Shown here: positions 4,417 to 8,281 of the stretch, one piece after another
How positions within the stretch are numbered: position 1 is the stretch's first letter
Layout of the letters: every line of letters begins with the position of its first letter
Translations under genes and position numbers: made by a program
The notes under the pieces: model-generated
What the model was told of the DNA's origin: nothing
The model's database searches: none
What the model saw: the letters and a program-made list of their open reading frames with translations, nothing else
Assembly (NCBI GenBank): GCA_002391565.1
Contig: DGFH01000120.1
Span: forward strand, 1 to 8,281
Length of the DNA stretch: 8,281 nucleotides
Direction: 5' to 3'
Origin: Anaerolineales bacterium UBA3905
GTDB lineage: Bacteria; Chloroflexota; Anaerolineae; Caldilineales; Caldilineaceae

Positions 4417-6861
4417 ATGCGGCAGGCAGGATGGGGGCTGGCGTTTCTGATCATCGTCGGGCTGGCAGGATGGGCGCCAGCTCTCCAGGGTTGGGCGCCC
4501 GCTCACGCCACGGGCGCGACGACGTTCGATGGGATCGTGCGCGGCTTTGGCGCATTGTCGCCAGCAGAGGCCTGGGTGCTGGGCGACGGACGCCTGCTGC
4601 TCACCAGCGATGGCGGGGCGTCCTGGAGCACGGCAACGCCGCCCCAGTTCACGCTGACCGGGCCAGCGGCGGTGTTCTTTCTCGATCCGGCGACGGGCTG
4701 GGTGGCGGAACTCGCGCCGGATACACCCGGCGCAGTGCGTATAGCAGCCACCGACGACGGTGGAGACGCCTGGCAGGTGCGTGCGCACAGGTTGTTTGCC
4801 GCCGGCGACCCGGCGGGGCAGGCCAGTGCGCTTGCCATGCACTGGCTGGATCGCAACACCGGCTGGCTGGTCGTACGGCAGGCGACGAGCAGCAACTTCA
4901 ACCAGGGGACGCTCTTCGGCACACGCGACGGCGGAGTCAGCTGGCAACGGCTGTCGCTGCCGGGTGGCGAGCCGGTCTATTTTCTCTCTGACGTCATCGG
5001 CTGGACGGCGGGCGGACCGCACGGCGATGTCTGGCGCCGTAGTGATGATGGCGGCCACACCTGGACGGTCGTCGCCCTGCCCTATGCCGATGACGCCGGG
5101 CGTGGAGCGCGCCGCCACTACTCGCCATACTTCACCACTGACAGGTTGCATGGCGTTGTGGTCGTGACGACGTCGACGCCAAGCGGTCAGCATGTGGCGT
5201 GGTATGCAACTGCGGATGGCGGCGCAACCTGGGCCACTGTGACCGATTTCCCCGTCGCTTCGGCTACGACGAGCAATGTAACTCACCTTGACGCAGCAGC
5301 CTGGTTGATGGCGACTACGGGGCAGCCCCTGCTCCACCCGGCGACAGCGGCGCCCTTCTTTGCCAACCCCACGCTGACAACGCCTGACCTGACGCTGGCG
5401 ACGCTCGCCATGCGTACGCCCGACGACGGCTGGGCGGCCGATATGGGCGGCAAGACTCTGCTGCGCACACAGGATGGCGGGCAGAGCTGGCAGGTGCGGC
5501 TTGTCGGCGCCGCCGACCGCATGGCGCCGGCGGCTCAGTTGACACGGCCCGGCCGCGTCGATGGGGCGGGCGCTGAGATTGAGAATCGCACGGCGCGGCT
5601 GGCGGCGCCCGGTTTTGACAAGTGTGAGCTGGCAAGCGAGGAGGAATTGCGCCGGTGGATTGTAGAAAGCCCCTATCGCGCCGTCAACCTCTACATCGGC
5701 GGTGCGCTGCGCGCCTGCGCCAACACTACGCTCGACGCCCGGATGCTGGCAACGTTGACAGCGCAAGGCTGGACTTTCATCCCGACCTGGGTCGGCCCAC
5801 AGGCGCCATGCACAGAATACAGCCAGAAGTTCGATCTCGATCCTGCAATTGCCTTTGCGCAGGGACGCAGTGAGGCTGAGCAAGCGCTGGTTGTCGCCAG
5901 TCAGTTAGCGCTGGCGGATGCTAACGGGGCAGGAACCGTAATCTACTACGATCTGGAAGCCTACGACGGTGAGAATAGGGCGTGCGTGGAAGCGGCGCGC
6001 GCATTCGTTGCGGGCTGGACGCAACGGCTGCAAGAAAGCAGCAGCTACGCCGGTCTCTATGCGCTGGCCTGCAACCCGCCGATCTCTCGCTATGCCGATA
6101 CAACGTCGGCGCCCGATGCAGTCTGGTTTGCGGCGTGGACGCGCCCCAGCTTTGACCCGGCGATGACGGTGTGGAATATTCCGTCGACGTGTCTGCCGCC
6201 GACGGTGTGGAACCAGCAACAACGCATTCGTCAGTACACGGGCAGCCATGATGAAACGTGGGGTGGCGTCACGCTGGAGATCGACAGCAATGTGCTCGAT
6301 GGCATCGTGGCGGATTTGGGTGAGGTGACGCCCCCGCCGCCGCTCACGGTTCTGTTGGAAGCGCCGACCCTCTCCCCTGCCTTCAATGAAGCGACGGCAT
6401 GTACGGATGGCTGGCGCCGCCTCACCAACGTGCGTGGGGAAGCGGCCTATCTGGCTTACGGCCAGCCGCCCGGCGCCACGATTCCGCCGCTCAATTACGG
6501 CATCTGGCGCCCGACGCTGCCGATCGCCGGCGCCTATCGCGTCGAGGCGCTGATCTCCAGTCATGGCCCCATTGCGTGGGACTGTCGCGAGCAGGTGATC
6601 AGCCCGGACACCAGCCGCGCCCGTTACACGATCTATCATCGTGACGGCGTCACGACGACGGAGCGGGATCAGTTGCCGCTCAACGATGAGTGGCTGACGC
6701 TGGGCAGCTATCCCTTTGCTGCGGGCGACGCAGGTTTCGTCTATCTCGATGCAGCAGTGGCGGATGCGCCCCGCAACGTGTCGTTCAGTGCGATGCGCTT
6801 TGTGCTGGAAACAGAGGTCGAGCTGCCGGAGCGGGTCTATCTACCGGCAGTGCAGCGTTGA
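4417..6861 (+). CDS. Exported YCF48-like propeller / DUF1906 / golvesin-C-like protein
   Basis: The 814-residue product starts with a signal peptide: MRQAG, a hydrophobic core at about 6-22, and an AHA cleavage site at 29-31. Residues about 35-375 carry six Asp-box motifs ending DGG-x-[SAT]-W: 63-70, 112-119, 169-176, 209-216, 265-272 and 351-358. Between them run GW-containing strands such as FLDPATGWVAE and MRTPDDGWAADMGG, typical of YCF48-like/BNR beta-propellers. Residues about 398-632 match DUF1906 (Rv2525c-like, a glycoside-hydrolase-like TIM barrel): GFDKC at 399-403, YIGG at 426-429, IYYDLE at 509-514, WFAAW, RQYTG, and LEIDSN at 620-625. Acidic residues D401, D512, E514 and D623 sit where the family keeps its conserved acids. 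After a TPPPP linker (638-642), residues about 643-802 resemble the golvesin C-terminal beta domain (ARYTIYHRDG at 735-744, RDQ at 750-752, WLTLGSY at 759-765). The tail ends ERVYLPAVQR. It probably acts at the cell surface on glycan or peptidoglycan; this function is inferred and the substrate is unknown. Confidence 0.88.
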   Translation: MRQAGWGLAFLIIVGLAGWAPALQGWAPAHATGATTFDGIVRGFGALSPAEAWVLGDGRLLLTSDGGASWSTATPPQFTLTGPAAVFFLDPATGWVAELAPDTPGAVRIAATDDGGDAWQVRAHRLFAAGDPAGQASALAMHWLDRNTGWLVVRQATSSNFNQGTLFGTRDGGVSWQRLSLPGGEPVYFLSDVIGWTAGGPHGDVWRRSDDGGHTWTVVALPYADDAGRGARRHYSPYFTTDRLHGVVVVTTSTPSGQHVAWYATADGGATWATVTDFPVASATTSNVTHLDAAAWLMATTGQPLLHPATAAPFFANPTLTTPDLTLATLAMRTPDDGWAADMGGKTLLRTQDGGQSWQVRLVGAADRMAPAAQLTRPGRVDGAGAEIENRTARLAAPGFDKCELASEEELRRWIVESPYRAVNLYIGGALRACANTTLDARMLATLTAQGWTFIPTWVGPQAPCTEYSQKFDLDPAIAFAQGRSEAEQALVVASQLALADANGAGTVIYYDLEAYDGENRACVEAARAFVAGWTQRLQESSSYAGLYALACNPPISRYADTTSAPDAVWFAAWTRPSFDPAMTVWNIPSTCLPPTVWNQQQRIRQYTGSHDETWGGVTLEIDSNVLDGIVADLGEVTPPPPLTVLLEAPTLSPAFNEATACTDGWRRLTNVRGEAAYLAYGQPPGATIPPLNYGIWRPTLPIAGAYRVEALISSHGPIAWDCREQVISPDTSRARYTIYHRDGVTTTERDQLPLNDEWLTLGSYPFAAGDAGFVYLDAAVADAPRNVSFSAMRFVLETEVELPERVYLPAVQR
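4468..4509 (+). repeat. Short tandem duplication at the end of the signal peptide
   Basis: Two adjacent 21-base units encode GWAPALQ (residues 18-24) and GWAPAHA (25-31). The first five residues are identical and the codons nearly so. The second unit supplies the AHA signal-peptidase site. It may be a recent slippage or duplication event that created or moved the cleavage site, or simply compositional coincidence. Confidence 0.5.
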
Positions 6862-6967
6862 TCTATTGAAGCCGGGGCGCAGAGATGCGTCGAGGTAAAC
6901 CAACCAGAAATCAGCCGTAGCTCTGCGGCAAAGAAAGGGAATCCCCCGACTGTCCCTGACGGCGTGA

Positions 6968-7009
6968 CAAGGGCAGGCGGAGGAAAGAATATTCCTTCGC
7001 CTGCCCTTG
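6968..7009. terminator. Strong hairpin between convergent genes, no U tract
   Basis: An 18-base arm (6968-6985) pairs with 6992-7009 around a 6-base loop, AGAATA. All pairs are Watson-Crick except one, which is a G-T wobble in the plus-strand RNA. The hairpin begins 9 bases past the clpC stop codon and about 106 bases past the stop of the exported-protein gene. It is the natural 3' end for both transcripts. Neither side is followed by a T run, so termination would be U-tract-independent or factor-assisted, or the hairpin may act as a 3' stabiliser left after trimming. Confidence 0.65.
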
Positions 7010-7018
7010 CTGTGAATA

Positions 7019-8281
<1,263 letters not shown>

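Noticed and set aside
4369..5883. A 504-codon open frame on the minus strand opposite the exported-protein gene
   Set aside because: Its translation is rich in Arg, Cys, Ala and Pro with no recognisable domain, it has no clear ribosome site, and it lies wholly opposite a strongly supported gene. It is a shadow frame caused by high GC at third codon positions.

Overview
The window looks like chromosomal DNA of a GC-rich filamentous phototrophic Chloroflexota, most likely a Chloroflexia such as Roseiflexus. This placement is an inference. It rests on the large BTAD-type regulator fused to an AAA ATPase and a TPR-like region, on secreted proteins built from PA14, YCF48-like and DUF1906 modules, on a C-terminal tail of the YLP type, and on the codon style. 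No rRNA, tRNA or marker gene confirms it.

Layout: (a) 1-365, plus strand, is the 3' end of a gene whose product ends in a PA14 carbohydrate-binding-type domain. (b) 366-670 is intergenic and holds a clear intrinsic terminator on the plus strand at 487-524. (c) 671-4180, minus strand, encodes a 1169-residue AfsR/LAL-like regulator with a winged helix, a BTAD domain, a STAND/AAA_16-type ATPase and a helical-repeat C-terminus. (d) 4181-4416 is a divergent control region of 236 bases. It contains a good sigma70-type promoter for the regulator, a perfect 16-bp palindrome just downstream of that promoter, and a set of related sites (TTGRCGCAACCAG in inverted orientation plus a direct TGACGCARC copy). 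(e) 4417-6861, plus strand, encodes an exported 814-residue protein with a six-motif Asp-box/YCF48-like propeller, a DUF1906 (Rv2525c-like, glycoside-hydrolase-like) domain and a golvesin-C-like beta domain. (f) 6862-7018 separates convergent genes and carries a strong 18-bp hairpin without a U tract. (g) 7019-8281, minus strand, is the C-terminal part of ClpC, cut off by the window edge.

The regulator and the exported multidomain protein are divergently transcribed and share one compact control region, so the regulator may control itself and its neighbour. Its ATPase and repeat domains would gate DNA binding in response to an unknown signal. ClpC and the PA14 protein have no evident functional tie to this pair. 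I see no mobile element, CRISPR array, phage gene or defence system. The most unusual content is the domain architecture of the exported protein and the dense array of symmetric sites in the divergent promoter region.
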